A DNA stretch of 64,000 nucleotides from Yersinia enterocolitica subsp. enterocolitica (GCF_901472495.1 NZ_LR590469.1:372001-436000); one strand, 5' to 3'; counted from the stretch's first letter, positions 38,214 to 47,753 are shown. Notes: a model not told the origin generated them from the letters alone. Numbers and translations are program-made.

Positions 38214-38926
38214 TGAGCGGCAGACTTTATGCATTGGGTGTCGGCCCCGGAGCCAGCGATTTAATCACCGTGCGGGCGGCACGGCTGATAGCCAAACTGG
38301 ATGTGCTGTATGCCCCGGCAGGGCGTAAAGGCGGTGACAGTCTGGCATTGTCAATTGTGCGCGAATATTTATCACCTAACACCGAAATCCGCACCTGCCA
38401 TTTCCCGATGAGCGCCGATGACAGCGAAAAGCAGGCGGTGTGGGATGAGGTGGCACAACAGCTGCAAGCGGAAGTTGCGCAGGGCCGTCAGGTGGGCTTT
38501 ATCACCCTCGGCGACGCCATGTTATTTAGCACATGGGTATTTTTATTGGAACGCATTGGGCGGCCTGATTGGTTGGAAATTGTCCCGGGCGTAACCTCAT
38601 TTGCCGCCATTGCCTCACGTGCTGCGTTACCCTTGGCGATGGAGCAACAATCGCTGGCGGTTATGTCTTGCACCGCCCCAGAAGCCGAGCTGGAACGCGC
38701 TTTGCGCGATCACGACTGCGTAGTGCTGATGAAAGTGTATGGCCGCTTTGCACAAATTCAGGCGCTATTGGGCCGGTTAAATCTGTTCCCACATGCGCTG
38801 TTGATGTCGGAGGCTTCATTACCCGGCGAGGTGTGCTGGCGTCAGTTAGACACTATTGCCGCTGATCAGCCATTGCCCTATTTCTCGACCATTTTAGTGA
38901 ATAAACAGCAATTAGTTAATGAATAA
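38213..38926 (+). CDS. cbiL: CbiL, cobalt-precorrin-2 C20-methyltransferase
   Basis: A 237-residue tetrapyrrole methylase. LYALGVGPGASDLITVRAAR, VGFITLGDAMLFSTWVFLL and EIVPGVTSFAAIASRAALPL are diagnostic. Its ATG shares a base with the cbiK stop (TAATG). The gap to cbiM is filled by an ERIC element. Confidence 0.96.
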   Translation: MSGRLYALGVGPGASDLITVRAARLIAKLDVLYAPAGRKGGDSLALSIVREYLSPNTEIRTCHFPMSADDSEKQAVWDEVAQQLQAEVAQGRQVGFITLGDAMLFSTWVFLLERIGRPDWLEIVPGVTSFAAIASRAALPLAMEQQSLAVMSCTAPEAELERALRDHDCVVLMKVYGRFAQIQALLGRLNLFPHALLMSEASLPGEVCWRQLDTIAADQPLPYFSTILVNKQQLVNE

Positions 38927-38961
38927 CAGGTTAGTTAAATAGATGGTTAATTAATTTTAAA

Positions 38962-39086
38962 TTACGCCCCAAATTAATTGGAGTTGCAGCAAGGCAGCAA
39001 ACGAACTCATCCCGATGAGCTTACATAAGTAAGTGATTCGGGTGAGTGAGAGCCGCTAACACCGCTGCGGCTTCAAGTAAGAAGGG
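38962..39086. repeat. ERIC element between cbiL and cbiM
   Basis: About 125 bp with the ERIC core GAGCTTACATAAGTAAGTGA followed by TTCGGGTGAGTGAG, and outer arms GGAGTTGCAGC and GGCTTCAAGT. It separates the corrin-ring enzymes from the cobalt transport genes inside the cob operon. The transcribed hairpin could modulate relative expression of the two halves. Confidence 0.92.
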
Positions 39087-39102
39087 GGAAAAGGAATGCG
39101 AA

Positions 39103-39834
39103 ATGGAAAGACAGTTAAAGAAACTCTCGTATAGCGGAGTGGCAATGGCAATCCTGCTTACGTTGGCACCGAATGACGTTTTTGCCATGCACATCATGGA
39201 AGGTTTTTTACCGCCGATGTGGGCACTGGCCTGGTGGATACTGTTCCTGCCGTGTTTGTTTATGGGGCTGGTTCGTTTGAAACAGATTGTCGCTGAAGAT
39301 AGCAATCAAAAAGTCCTGTTAGCGCTGTGCGGTGCCTTTATTTTCGTGTTATCGGCACTGAAAATCCCATCGGTGACCGGCAGTTGTTCGCATCCGACCG
39401 GCGTCGGGCTAGCGGTTATTCTGTTTGGGCCAGTAGTGGTGGCGGTGTTGGGGGCCATTGTGCTGCTGTTCCAGGCGTTATTACTGGCGCACGGCGGCCT
39501 GACAACGTTGGGTGCTAATGGCATGTCAATGGCGGTTATTGGGCCAGTAGTGGGTTATCTGGTGTGGAAGTTGGCCTGTAAAGCGGGATTGCGCCGCGAC
39601 GTCGGGGTATTTCTTTGCGCCATGCTGGCGGACTTAACCACTTACTTTGTCACCTCGGTACAGCTTGGTCTGGCTTTCCCTGACCCGCAATTTGGTGTTA
39701 GCGGTTCGATTATCAAGTTTATGGGGGTGTTCTGCATTACCCAGATCCCGATAGCCATCGCTGAAGGCTTGCTGACAGTGATGATTTACGACCAATTAAC
39801 CAAACGCCAGTTAATCCACGCAGGGACTCACTAA
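39103..39834 (+). CDS. cbiM: CbiM, cobalt ECF transporter substrate-specificity component
   Basis: A 243-residue membrane protein that binds Co2+. A signal sequence ends near NDVFA and the mature N-terminus MHIMEGFLPP supplies the His of the metal-binding site. About seven hydrophobic helices follow, including LSALKIPSVTGSCSHPTGVG. The frame is open from within the ERIC at 39046; the ATG at 39103 follows AAGGA and is the family start. Confidence 0.96.
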   Translation: MERQLKKLSYSGVAMAILLTLAPNDVFAMHIMEGFLPPMWALAWWILFLPCLFMGLVRLKQIVAEDSNQKVLLALCGAFIFVLSALKIPSVTGSCSHPTGVGLAVILFGPVVVAVLGAIVLLFQALLLAHGGLTTLGANGMSMAVIGPVVGYLVWKLACKAGLRRDVGVFLCAMLADLTTYFVTSVQLGLAFPDPQFGVSGSIIKFMGVFCITQIPIAIAEGLLTVMIYDQLTKRQLIHAGTH

Positions 39835-39835
39835 C

Positions 39836-40117
39836 ATGAAAAAGACGCTTATTTTGCTGGCGATGGTGATCGCTCTGGTCATAATGCCGTTCTTTATTAA
39901 TCACGGTGGTGAATATGGTGGCTCAGATGGTGAAGCCGAAACTCTGATTCAGACTACCGCACCTCATTATCAGCCGTGGTTCACGCCGTTATATGAACCC
40001 GCCAGTGGTGAAATTGAAAGCTTGCTGTTTACCCTGCAAGGTTCCATTGGGGCGGCGGTGATTTTCTATATCTTGGGTTATTACCGGGGGAAACGCGGTG
40101 AGCATGCTGGGGATTGA
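39836..40117 (+). CDS. cbiN: CbiN, cobalt transporter auxiliary subunit
   Basis: A 93-residue membrane protein with two hydrophobic helices (LILLAMVIALVIMPFFI and SIGAAVIFYILGYYRG) joined by a periplasmic loop carrying GGSDGEAE and PWFTPLYEPASGEIESLLF. It interacts with CbiM to load Co2+. It starts one base after the cbiM stop and overlaps cbiQ by 20 bases. Confidence 0.95.
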   Translation: MKKTLILLAMVIALVIMPFFINHGGEYGGSDGEAETLIQTTAPHYQPWFTPLYEPASGEIESLLFTLQGSIGAAVIFYILGYYRGKRGEHAGD

Positions 40118-40781
40118 TAAACTCAGTTATCAAAGCCGCTGGCGACAGGCCGATCCAATGGGAAAATTGGTGCTATATGCCGTTTTCCTGTTGGCCGCCA
40201 TGCTTAGCCCGCCCATGTATCAGGCGCTGCTATTGGTGTTTATCGCCGCCCTGACATGTTATCTGTTGCGGGTGGGGCCGCGCCGTTATCTGTGCTGGCT
40301 GGCTATCCCGCTCTCTTTCCTGTTGGTGGGGTTAGTCACGATTGTGATATCACTCTCGCGCCAACCAGAGAGCCTGTGGTGGGGTATGCAGATAGGTCAT
40401 TGGTGGTTGGGGTTTGATAAAGTCGGATTAACCACCGCCAATCAAACGCTATGGCGCAGTTTGGCGGCATTGGCAGCCACTTTTTGGTTTGTGCTGAATA
40501 CGCCATTCCCGCAGCTTATCCAAATATTGAAGCGCTGCCATGCCCCCCGATTGCTGACCGAGCAAATCCTGCTGACCTGGCGGTTTATTTTTATTTTGAT
40601 TGAGGAGGCCGCTGCGATCCATCAGGCGCAGTCTCTGCGATTTGGTTATATCTCATTGCGTACCGGCTACCATTCGCTGGCAATGTTGGTCGGTATGCTA
40701 TTTACCCGCGTGATGATTCGCTATCAGCAAATGGTCATCTCGCTGGATATGAAACTCTATCAGGGCGATTTCCACCTGTAA
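40098..40781 (+). CDS. cbiQ: CbiQ, cobalt ECF transporter transmembrane (T) component
   Basis: A 227-residue membrane protein with about five helices that couples CbiM to the ATPase CbiO. The C-terminal region carries the coupling-helix motif with QAQSLRFGYISL. The start is GTG at 40098 (an in-frame ATG lies at 40104), inside the 3' end of cbiN. Confidence 0.94.
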   Translation: MSMLGIDKLSYQSRWRQADPMGKLVLYAVFLLAAMLSPPMYQALLLVFIAALTCYLLRVGPRRYLCWLAIPLSFLLVGLVTIVISLSRQPESLWWGMQIGHWWLGFDKVGLTTANQTLWRSLAALAATFWFVLNTPFPQLIQILKRCHAPRLLTEQILLTWRFIFILIEEAAAIHQAQSLRFGYISLRTGYHSLAMLVGMLFTRVMIRYQQMVISLDMKLYQGDFHL

Positions 40782-40792
40782 GGCAGGATGTC

Positions 40793-41608
40793 ATGTTAGC
40801 CACCAGGCAGTTAGGTTTCAGCTATCAGGAAGAGCAGGTATTGCACGACTTGACACTGGATTTCAGTCAGCATGCGGTCACCGGTGTCTTGGGGGCTAAT
40901 GGTTGTGGCAAATCCACGTTATTTATGAACCTGACCGGTATTTTGCAACCGCAGCAGGGCGCGGTGTTGTGGCAAGGTGAGCCGCTCAGCTATAAGAAAG
41001 CCAACTTACGTGAATTGCGTCAGCGTGTAACGACGGTATTTCAAGATCCGGAACAGCAGATTTTTTATACCGATATTGATAGTGATATCGCCTTCAGCCT
41101 GCGAAATTTGGGGATGCCCGAAGAGATTATTGCACAGCGGGTTGACCGAGCGTTGACTTTGGTAGATGCGCAAGGATTTCGCCATAAATCTATCCAGCAC
41201 TTGAGTCATGGGCAGAAAAAACGGGTGGCCATTGCCGGTGCGTTGGTGATGGAGGCAGAGTATCTGCTACTGGATGAACCCACTGCCGGATTGGACCCGG
41301 CCGGTCGGCAGCACATGATTACTATCATTGAACGTATTGTCGCAGAGGGAAAACGCGTTATTCTCTCCAGCCATGATATTGATTTGATTTATAAGGTCTG
41401 TGATTACCTTTATGTCTTATCGCACGGTCACTTGATGATTGCCGGTGAAACAACCGAAGTGTTCCTACAACAGGAAAAACTGCAAGCTGCCGGGCTGGTT
41501 CAGCCGTGGTTGGTCAAAATGCACAGTGAGCTGGGTTTGCCGCTGTGCAAAACGGAAGAACAACTCTTCGCGCTGATGCGTCAACGCGAAACGGAGGAGG
41601 CGCGATGA
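40793..41608 (+). CDS. cbiO: CbiO, cobalt ECF transporter ATPase
   Basis: A 271-residue ABC ATPase: Walker A GANGCGKSTLF, Q-loop TVFQDPEQQIFY, signature LSHGQKKRVAIAGAL, Walker B LLLDEPTAGLDP, switch His in SSHDIDL. It drives Co2+ uptake with CbiMNQ. Its stop overlaps the cbiP start (ATGA). Confidence 0.96.
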   Translation: MLATRQLGFSYQEEQVLHDLTLDFSQHAVTGVLGANGCGKSTLFMNLTGILQPQQGAVLWQGEPLSYKKANLRELRQRVTTVFQDPEQQIFYTDIDSDIAFSLRNLGMPEEIIAQRVDRALTLVDAQGFRHKSIQHLSHGQKKRVAIAGALVMEAEYLLLDEPTAGLDPAGRQHMITIIERIVAEGKRVILSSHDIDLIYKVCDYLYVLSHGHLMIAGETTEVFLQQEKLQAAGLVQPWLVKMHSELGLPLCKTEEQLFALMRQRETEEAR

Positions 41609-43158
41609 GTCGGCCAGTGATGAATTTATCGATAATGGTGCAGGGCACGGCATCTGACGTGGGTAAAAGTGTATTAGTGGCCGGGCTATGCCGCATCTTT
41701 ATGCAAGATGGTTATCGCTGTGCGCCGTTTAAATCGCAGAATATGGCACTCAATTCGGGCATTACCCCGCAGGGGGAAGAGATGGGGCGGGCGCAGATTT
41801 TTCAGGCCGAAGCGGCCGGAATTGCCCCAGATGTTCGCATGAATCCAGTACTGCTCAAACCCACCAGCGACCGTAAGGCACAGGTGGTTTTAATGGGTAA
41901 AGTTGCCTGCAATATGGATGCGGTGGAATACCATCAGTATAAACCGCAATTGCAGCAGCAAATCAGCGAGGTTTACCACAGTTTGGCACGCGAATATGAC
42001 GTTATGGTGCTGGAAGGTGCAGGCAGCCCGGCGGAAATTAATCTGCGTGACCGTGATATCGTCAATATGGGTATGGCTGAAATGGCAGACGCGCCGGTAT
42101 TGCTGGTGGCGGACATTGACAGAGGCGGGGTGTTTGCCTCTATCTATGGCACTCTGGCACTGCTGCATCCCCATGAAAAAGCACGCGTCAAAGGGGTGAT
42201 AATCAATAAGTTTCGCGGCGATATCGCACTGCTGACCCCTGGCCTGGAACAGATTGAAGCCCTGACCAATGTCCCGGTACTGGGGGTGATGCCGTGGCTG
42301 GATATAGATTTAGAAGATGAAGATGGTGTCGCTCTGCAAAATGGCAAATATCAGGATACGGCAGAAAAGGCGCTGGATATTGCGGTGATCCGTTTACCTC
42401 ATATTGCTAACTTTACTGATTTTAATGCGCTGGCCGCGCAACCGGATGTGCGCTTGCGCTATGTCTCGCAGTTGTCGGCGTTGGGCCAGCCGGATTTGAT
42501 TATTTTGCCGGGCAGCAAGAATACGCTGGGTGATTTGCAATGGCTGCACCACAGTGGGCTGGCGGCAGCGTTACTGACGCTGCATCAACGTAATGTGCCG
42601 GTGATAGGCATTTGCGGTGGTTATCAAATGCTGGGAAAACGCATTATTGATGGCGTGGAGTCTGGCCTTGAGCAGATGGATGGTTTGGGGTTGCTAGATG
42701 TGGAAACCGAGTTCGCGCCAGATAAAGTCACCACGCGCGTTAGCGGTTATTGTCAGATTGGCCTGCCAGGCATATTGAAAAACTGTTGTGATCACCCGCT
42801 TGAAGGTTATGAAATCCATATGGGTGTCTCCCATCTGGGCAGTGCTGCCATACCTTTTGCACAGCTAACTTTACGTAACGGACAAGCTGAGCAGTGGGTG
42901 GATGGCGCGGTGAATGGCGATGGCAGCGTATTGGGCAGCTATATCCACGGGCTATTTGACAGCCACCACTTTACCCGCGCGCTATTAGATAGCCTGCGTC
43001 AACGCAAAGGGCTGGCTGCTTTTGATGGCGTGACAGTGAATTATGCTGAACATAAACAGCAACAGTTCGACATTCTGGCATCACAGATGCGCGAGCATAT
43101 TGATATTGATAGGATTTTAAAACTAATGAAACAGCATCAACAGGAGCGCGCACAGTGA
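41605..43158 (+). CDS. cbiP: CbiP, adenosylcobyric acid synthase
   Basis: A 517-residue ATP-dependent amidotransferase that amidates side chains b, d, e and g of adenosylcobyrinate diamide. SIMVQGTASDVGKSVLVAGL is the P-loop region, with FKSQNMALNSGITPQGEEMG following. The GATase Cys is in VIGICGGYQMLGKR. The ATG at 41605 gives the normal start; the longer frame lies in cbiO. Confidence 0.96.
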   Translation: MSRPVMNLSIMVQGTASDVGKSVLVAGLCRIFMQDGYRCAPFKSQNMALNSGITPQGEEMGRAQIFQAEAAGIAPDVRMNPVLLKPTSDRKAQVVLMGKVACNMDAVEYHQYKPQLQQQISEVYHSLAREYDVMVLEGAGSPAEINLRDRDIVNMGMAEMADAPVLLVADIDRGGVFASIYGTLALLHPHEKARVKGVIINKFRGDIALLTPGLEQIEALTNVPVLGVMPWLDIDLEDEDGVALQNGKYQDTAEKALDIAVIRLPHIANFTDFNALAAQPDVRLRYVSQLSALGQPDLIILPGSKNTLGDLQWLHHSGLAAALLTLHQRNVPVIGICGGYQMLGKRIIDGVESGLEQMDGLGLLDVETEFAPDKVTTRVSGYCQIGLPGILKNCCDHPLEGYEIHMGVSHLGSAAIPFAQLTLRNGQAEQWVDGAVNGDGSVLGSYIHGLFDSHHFTRALLDSLRQRKGLAAFDGVTVNYAEHKQQQFDILASQMREHIDIDRILKLMKQHQQERAQ

Positions 43159-43700
43159 TTTTGATTACCGGAGGGGCGCGCAGTGGCAAGAGTTCATTGG
43201 CCGAACGTTTGGCAGCACAAGCGGCCGAACGGGTATTTTACATTGCGACCTCAGTGGTAACAGATGCAGAAATGGCAGCGCGGGTTGCATTACACCGTGC
43301 CAGCCGCCCGGCGCATTGGCGTACCTGGGAAGGCTATCGTGATCTCGGAGTGGTGCTGGAAAAGCACGTCGAACCCGGCGAAGCCGTTATGTTGGAATGC
43401 ATTACCACACTGATTACCAATTTGCTGTTTGAACTGGCGGGGGATACGCCACCGGAACAGATGGATTTTACCGCGCTTGAGGAGGGTATTTCGCAGCAAA
43501 TTACCGAGTTGTTGGCGGCTTGTGCACGTAGTAGTGCGCCTATTTATCTGGTGACCAACGAGCTGGGCATGGGGATCGTACCGGAAAATCGCCTGGCGCG
43601 GCATTTTCGTGATATTGCCGGACGAGTCAATCAGCGATTGGCAGCGGCGGCTGATGAGGTGTTTTTAGTGGTTTCGGGTATTGAGGTTAAGATTAAATGA
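43155..43700 (+). CDS. cobU: CobU, adenosylcobinamide kinase / guanylyltransferase
   Basis: A 181-residue bifunctional enzyme: P-loop ITGGARSGKSSLAERLA, and the guanylylated His region ALHRASRPAHWRTWEGY. It phosphorylates adenosylcobinamide and adds GMP. The start is a GTG at 43155 overlapping the cbiP stop. Confidence 0.95.
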   Translation: MILITGGARSGKSSLAERLAAQAAERVFYIATSVVTDAEMAARVALHRASRPAHWRTWEGYRDLGVVLEKHVEPGEAVMLECITTLITNLLFELAGDTPPEQMDFTALEEGISQQITELLAACARSSAPIYLVTNELGMGIVPENRLARHFRDIAGRVNQRLAAAADEVFLVVSGIEVKIK

Positions 43701-44443
43701 ACCTGCGTCTATTTCTCGCAACATTGCAGTTTATGACCCGTATTCCGGTACCAGAGCGCTGGACGCAAGGGCTGGCGCTGGATAACTACGAGCGCGGTAT
43801 TATCGGTTTTCCGTTTATCGGCCTGATTGTGGGGGTGATCGGTGGGGTGGTTTTCACTCTATTGGCACCGTGGTGTGGTGTGCCACTGGCGGCGTTGGGA
43901 TATGTCCTGGCGTTGGCATTGGTTACCGGTGCTTTTCATCTCGACGGGCTGGCAGATACCTGTGATGGGGTGTTTTCGGCCCGTAAGCGCGAGCAAATGC
44001 TGGAAATCATGCGCGACAGCCGTCTCGGTACCAACGGCGGTTTGGCGCTGATATTTATCGTGGTGGCAAAAGTGCTGGTGGTCAGTGAATTGGCGCTGCG
44101 CGATGCACCGATGCTATTGATGCTCACCGCCGCATCAGTGGCCGGGCGCACGGTGATTGTGCTGTTGATGTATCGCCAACGCTATGCGCGCGAAGGTAAT
44201 GGATTAGGCAACATTTACATCGGTAAAGTGACAGGGAAACAAACACTAATTACCTTGGCCGGTGGCGCGATATTAACCCTGTTACTTGGTCAGGGCGCAG
44301 CGCTGTTGGCGTTGGTGATTAGCATGGTGGTGGTGGCATTATTGGCAACCTACCTGCGCCGCCGTCTGGGCGGGCAAACCGGTGACACGCTGGGAGCTGC
44401 GGCCGAAGTGGGTGAGTTGATATTCCTACTGGCGTTGCTGTAA
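43697..44443 (+). CDS. cobS: CobS, cobalamin-5'-phosphate synthase
   Basis: A 248-residue integral membrane protein joining GDP-cobinamide to alpha-ribazole phosphate. The acidic motif GAFHLDGLADTCDGVFSAR and DSRLGTNGGLALIF are diagnostic, with several hydrophobic helices after. It overlaps cobU by 4 bases. Confidence 0.96.
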   Translation: MNLRLFLATLQFMTRIPVPERWTQGLALDNYERGIIGFPFIGLIVGVIGGVVFTLLAPWCGVPLAALGYVLALALVTGAFHLDGLADTCDGVFSARKREQMLEIMRDSRLGTNGGLALIFIVVAKVLVVSELALRDAPMLLMLTAASVAGRTVIVLLMYRQRYAREGNGLGNIYIGKVTGKQTLITLAGGAILTLLLGQGAALLALVISMVVVALLATYLRRRLGGQTGDTLGAAAEVGELIFLLALL

Positions 44444-44468
44444 CACGACCTGTTTTCGAACACTTTTG

Positions 44469-45113
44469 ATGAGCCATTCTATGCGACTTTTTCTGGTGCG
44501 CCACGGGCAAACCGAAGCCAATTTGCGCGGCGTTTTTTGCGGCTTGACCGATTTGGCGTTAACACCACTTGGTGTCGAGCAGGCCGGTGATATCGCCAGT
44601 TGGCTGGCGGATGTGGCGTTTGCTGATGGTGTCAGTAGCCAGTTGCTACGTGCGCGGCATACTGCCGATATCGTACTGGCGGGGCATCCCCTAAATGCGG
44701 GCATTAATGACCAATTAAATGAAATGAATTTTGGTGAGTGGGAAATGCGCCATCACCATGATTTACAGCGTGAAGACCCTGATGCATGGGCGGCATGGGT
44801 GACAGACTGGCAACAGGCCAGCCCCACTGGCGGGGAGTCTTTTATACAGTTTTCAGACCGAGTCGAAAGCGTCGTTCAGTCACTGCTTTCAACCAACAGT
44901 CACCAAACAAATCGTCACCAAACAAACAATCACGATAACAATCAACTGCTGGTTGCCCATCAGGGGGTATTAAGCCTGATGCTGGCGCGTTTACTGGCGA
45001 TGCCAGCCGCCGCCATGTGGCATTTTCATTTTGAGCAGGGGGCATACAGCGTGTTGGAGATCCATGATGGGTTTGTCACGTTGCGTGCGTTCAACAGTCG
45101 GGCTGCCTGGTAG
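44469..45113 (+). CDS. cobC: CobC, alpha-ribazole phosphate phosphatase
   Basis: A 214-residue histidine phosphatase: FLVRHGQTEANLRGVFCGLT holds the catalytic RHG and LLVAHQGVLSLML the second active-site His. Between residues about 137 and 157 is an Asn/His/Gln-rich insert (NSHQTNRHQTNNHDNNQ) encoded by imperfect CACCAAACAAA repeats, which looks like local repeat expansion. The start could be 44469 or the ATG at 44481. Confidence 0.93.
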   Translation: MSHSMRLFLVRHGQTEANLRGVFCGLTDLALTPLGVEQAGDIASWLADVAFADGVSSQLLRARHTADIVLAGHPLNAGINDQLNEMNFGEWEMRHHHDLQREDPDAWAAWVTDWQQASPTGGESFIQFSDRVESVVQSLLSTNSHQTNRHQTNNHDNNQLLVAHQGVLSLMLARLLAMPAAAMWHFHFEQGAYSVLEIHDGFVTLRAFNSRAAW

Positions 45114-45135
45114 CCTGCACCACGAGGTTAAATAG

Positions 45136-46194
45136 ATGCAAACACTTTCATCAATTCTGCGCACCATTGCTCCACTGGATAGCAAAGCGATGGCCCGAGC
45201 TACAACACGGCTGGATGGTTTGCTAAAACCACAGGGCAGTTTGGGGCGTTTGGAGCAATTGGCGATCCAATTGGCGGGAATGCGCGGTTTATATGGCCAT
45301 CAGGTTGATCGCAAACAAATCATTGTGATGGCGGCTGACCACGGTGTTTACGACGAAGGCGTGGCTATTTCACCTCGCGTTGTGACGATGGTTCAGGCAC
45401 TGAATATGGTCAGGGGTGTGACCGGTGTGTGTGTATTGGCGGCCAACGCCGGTGCAGAAGTCAAGATAGTGGATGTGGGTATCGATAGCGATACGCTGCC
45501 CGGCGTGATTGACATGAAAGTGGCGCGCGGCAGTGGCAATATTGCTCGCGGTGCGGCCATGACTCGTCAACAAGCCGAAGATTTACTGATTGCCAGTGCG
45601 ACACTGACACTGCAACAGGCTGCGGGCGGCGTGAAAGTGTTTGGCGTGGGTGAGTTGGGGATGGCGAATACCACTCCCGCAGCGGCGATGGTCAGTGTAT
45701 TTACCGACAGCGACCCTGAGTTGGCAGTGGGGATCGGGGCTAATTTCCCCAGTGAGCAATTACATCACAAAGTGGCCGTAGTGCGGCGCGCAATTGAAAC
45801 CAATCAGCCAGATGCTAGCGATGGCATTGATGTGCTGGCGAAAGTCGGTGGTTTTGATCTGGTGGGGATGACCGGAGTGATGTTAGGCGCTGCCGCTGCA
45901 GGTTTACCGGTGGTGTTGGATGGTTTTCTCTCCTATGCTTCTGCGTTGGCTGCTTGCCGTATCGAAGCCAAGGTGCGTGATTACCTGATTCCATCTCATC
46001 TATCAGCAGAAAAAGGTGCGGTTATCGCACTGAACCATTTGCAGTTGGAACCCTATTTGCAAATGGGCATGCGGTTAGGCGAGGGCAGTGGTGCGGCGTT
46101 AGCCATGCACTTAGTGGATGCGGCCTGTGCGATGTATAACAATATGGGATCATTGGCCGAAAGCAATATTGAGTTGCCTGGTTGTGTGAATTAA
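45136..46194 (+). CDS. cobT: CobT, nicotinate-nucleotide:dimethylbenzimidazole phosphoribosyltransferase
   Basis: A 352-residue enzyme that makes alpha-ribazole phosphate, the lower ligand precursor. LKPQGSLGRLEQLAIQLAGM, MAADHGVYDEGVAISPR and the C-terminal GEGSGAALAMHLVDAACAMY, with the catalytic Glu, are conserved. It is the last gene of the cob operon. Confidence 0.97.
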   Translation: MQTLSSILRTIAPLDSKAMARATTRLDGLLKPQGSLGRLEQLAIQLAGMRGLYGHQVDRKQIIVMAADHGVYDEGVAISPRVVTMVQALNMVRGVTGVCVLAANAGAEVKIVDVGIDSDTLPGVIDMKVARGSGNIARGAAMTRQQAEDLLIASATLTLQQAAGGVKVFGVGELGMANTTPAAAMVSVFTDSDPELAVGIGANFPSEQLHHKVAVVRRAIETNQPDASDGIDVLAKVGGFDLVGMTGVMLGAAAAGLPVVLDGFLSYASALAACRIEAKVRDYLIPSHLSAEKGAVIALNHLQLEPYLQMGMRLGEGSGAALAMHLVDAACAMYNNMGSLAESNIELPGCVN

Positions 46195-46205
46195 ATTTCC
46201 AGTTG

Positions 46206-46252
46206 ATACCGGATCAGGTTACTCAGGTGATCGGGTTCGGTATTTATACAAT
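46206..46252 (+). terminator. Possible terminator after cobT
   Basis: An imperfect inverted repeat 12 bases beyond the cobT stop: ATACCG...GATC on the left and GATC...CGGTAT on the right, with an asymmetric GGGTT bulge and followed by TTATAC. It is placed as expected for the end of the cob operon, but lacks a strong U tract. Confidence 0.4.
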
Positions 46253-46369
46253 AACTTGTCGTCATGGGATGATCAGATGATGTTATTATCAAAAACATAA
46301 TTCAGGTTAAGCAGTAAAATAATTGGATAGAGTGCATGCAGAAGCTTCTTTTTTTCTGGCCGTATTAAT

Positions 46370-46858
46370 TTGAAAATGATCCGTTATTTTTTAGCCGTTT
46401 CAGAAGAATTGCACTTTGGCAAAGCAGCGGAACGCCTGCATATATCTCAACCCCCATTCAGCTTGCAAATTAAAGAGTTAGGCCTTGATGCATTTGTATT
46501 GTTCAAGCAAAAGAAGATGGCTATTTTTTTCCTGTTGGCCATGTTGCCAGGCGCTTCATTGCAAATCAGCCACACTTTCAGCAGCCCGTTTCTGCATGAT
46601 TTTGCCAAAAAAACCTTTATCAAGATAGCCTGGTGGTCCAATATCCGTCGATATTATTATCGATGGCGCAAATTGCCGAAGTCTTTTTCATCCTAACTAT
46701 TCCATTCTGCTTGTCTCGCTTTGGCATTAAGCGCGTCATGATGATCAGTATGCTCGCCTGGAGTTTTTGCTGCGTACACACTTATCTTGTTGGTTATTTT
46801 CATCTTTGTTTTTCAATATAAACATGTCGCTACGGAGATGAAAGAACGCCAATTATAG
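46370..46858 (+). pseudogene. LysR-NupG chimeric gene remnant
   Basis: The first 36 codons (46370-46480) encode a LysR-type helix-turn-helix start (MIRYFLAVSEELHFGKAAER then LHISQPPFSLQIKELG). The same frame continues directly into an internal segment of a NupG-type nucleoside permease (GLDAFVLFKQKKMAIFFLLA then MLPGASLQISHTFSSPFLHD). A frameshift near 46625 moves the permease to another frame (PSILLSMAQIAEVFFILTIP then FCLSRFGIKRVMMISMLAW). After an internal deletion its C-terminal end appears in a third frame (VIFIFVFQYKHVATEMKERQ, stop at 46856). No functional product is expected. The fusion marks a deletion between two former genes. Confidence 0.8.
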
Positions 46859-47753
46859 CATTGATGATAGTGTCTATTCTGTTTAACCCTTCAGGCATCT
46901 GTAGATATTTTCTTGTTATCGTAACGTTAATCTGGCTGGGGGAGGGGGGGGCCTCCTCCTCGGATTTATATGGTATAAATAAATTTGATTGGTATCACCG
47001 ATCGATTTTTTATTTCTAAGCTATCAAAACGATTATCTTTCGAGTGAGCTGACAAGATATACTGGCTAGCGGCATAGCACCCATATAAATCGTATGGGTT
47101 TATTTTATTTCTGTGCCAGACTCATAAAAATTATTTTGGTTGACCATTTTGTTGATGCGGATATTAATATCAATAAATTTGAAAAAGTATTCATGTACTT
47201 TGGTGTTATCAAGAATATCCTTCTTGGCTTTAAATCAAGGTAATCTGTTGTCACTAAAGGGAATATAAAAAGACGGCCAAAGCGTCTGAGCCAATAACTG
47301 TATCCGGTGGCAAACGCAATGTCCCTTTTATGACAAAGAATCTTTACAATGGGAGTGAGAAAAATCCGACAAGGTTGGTGGCAGTATTCCCATATACTTT
47401 TACTTTTTAGTGTTGTTTAATTGCCATATTGAATTTTTAATAGTCGAGGTCATATTTGACAATCTACATTGTTCATAGGTGAGAGGTTTACGTTGATAAA
47501 TGAAATAAATATTTTAAATTTAGAATTTCCTTCAGATATATGTACTTCCCTCAATCATCGAAGTTTGAGTAAAGTTAGTTTTATCTCTCGGGTTTTAACT
47601 TTTCACTTATCAAACTACTGAGTTTCTCAGCGAAAGCGTGATAATCGAAAAGATAAAATTCTGCTGATGACTATTTGTCATCATCATTTCTATTCAAAAT
47701 TTGTTCAGCCCATCCTGACTAAGGATAGTGAGTAAAAATAAGGGACATTTAAA
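46859..47753. other. AT-rich non-coding stretch upstream of the LuxR-type gene
   Basis: Nearly 900 bp between the permease remnant and the next gene. It includes a G-rich tract at 46938-46951 (five Gs, A, eight Gs) followed by CCTCCTCCTC that could pair with it, and two short open frames (46864-47019 and 47094-47243) without recognisable similarity. It looks like decayed DNA plus the promoter region of the following regulator. Confidence 0.5.

Noticed and set aside
46864..47019. 51-codon open frame beginning MIVSILFNPSG
   Set aside because: No recognisable domain, weak start context and placement in decayed DNA; may be chance.
47094..47243. 49-codon open frame beginning MGLFYFCARL
   Set aside because: No ribosome-binding site or similarity seen; AT-rich surroundings make such frames common.
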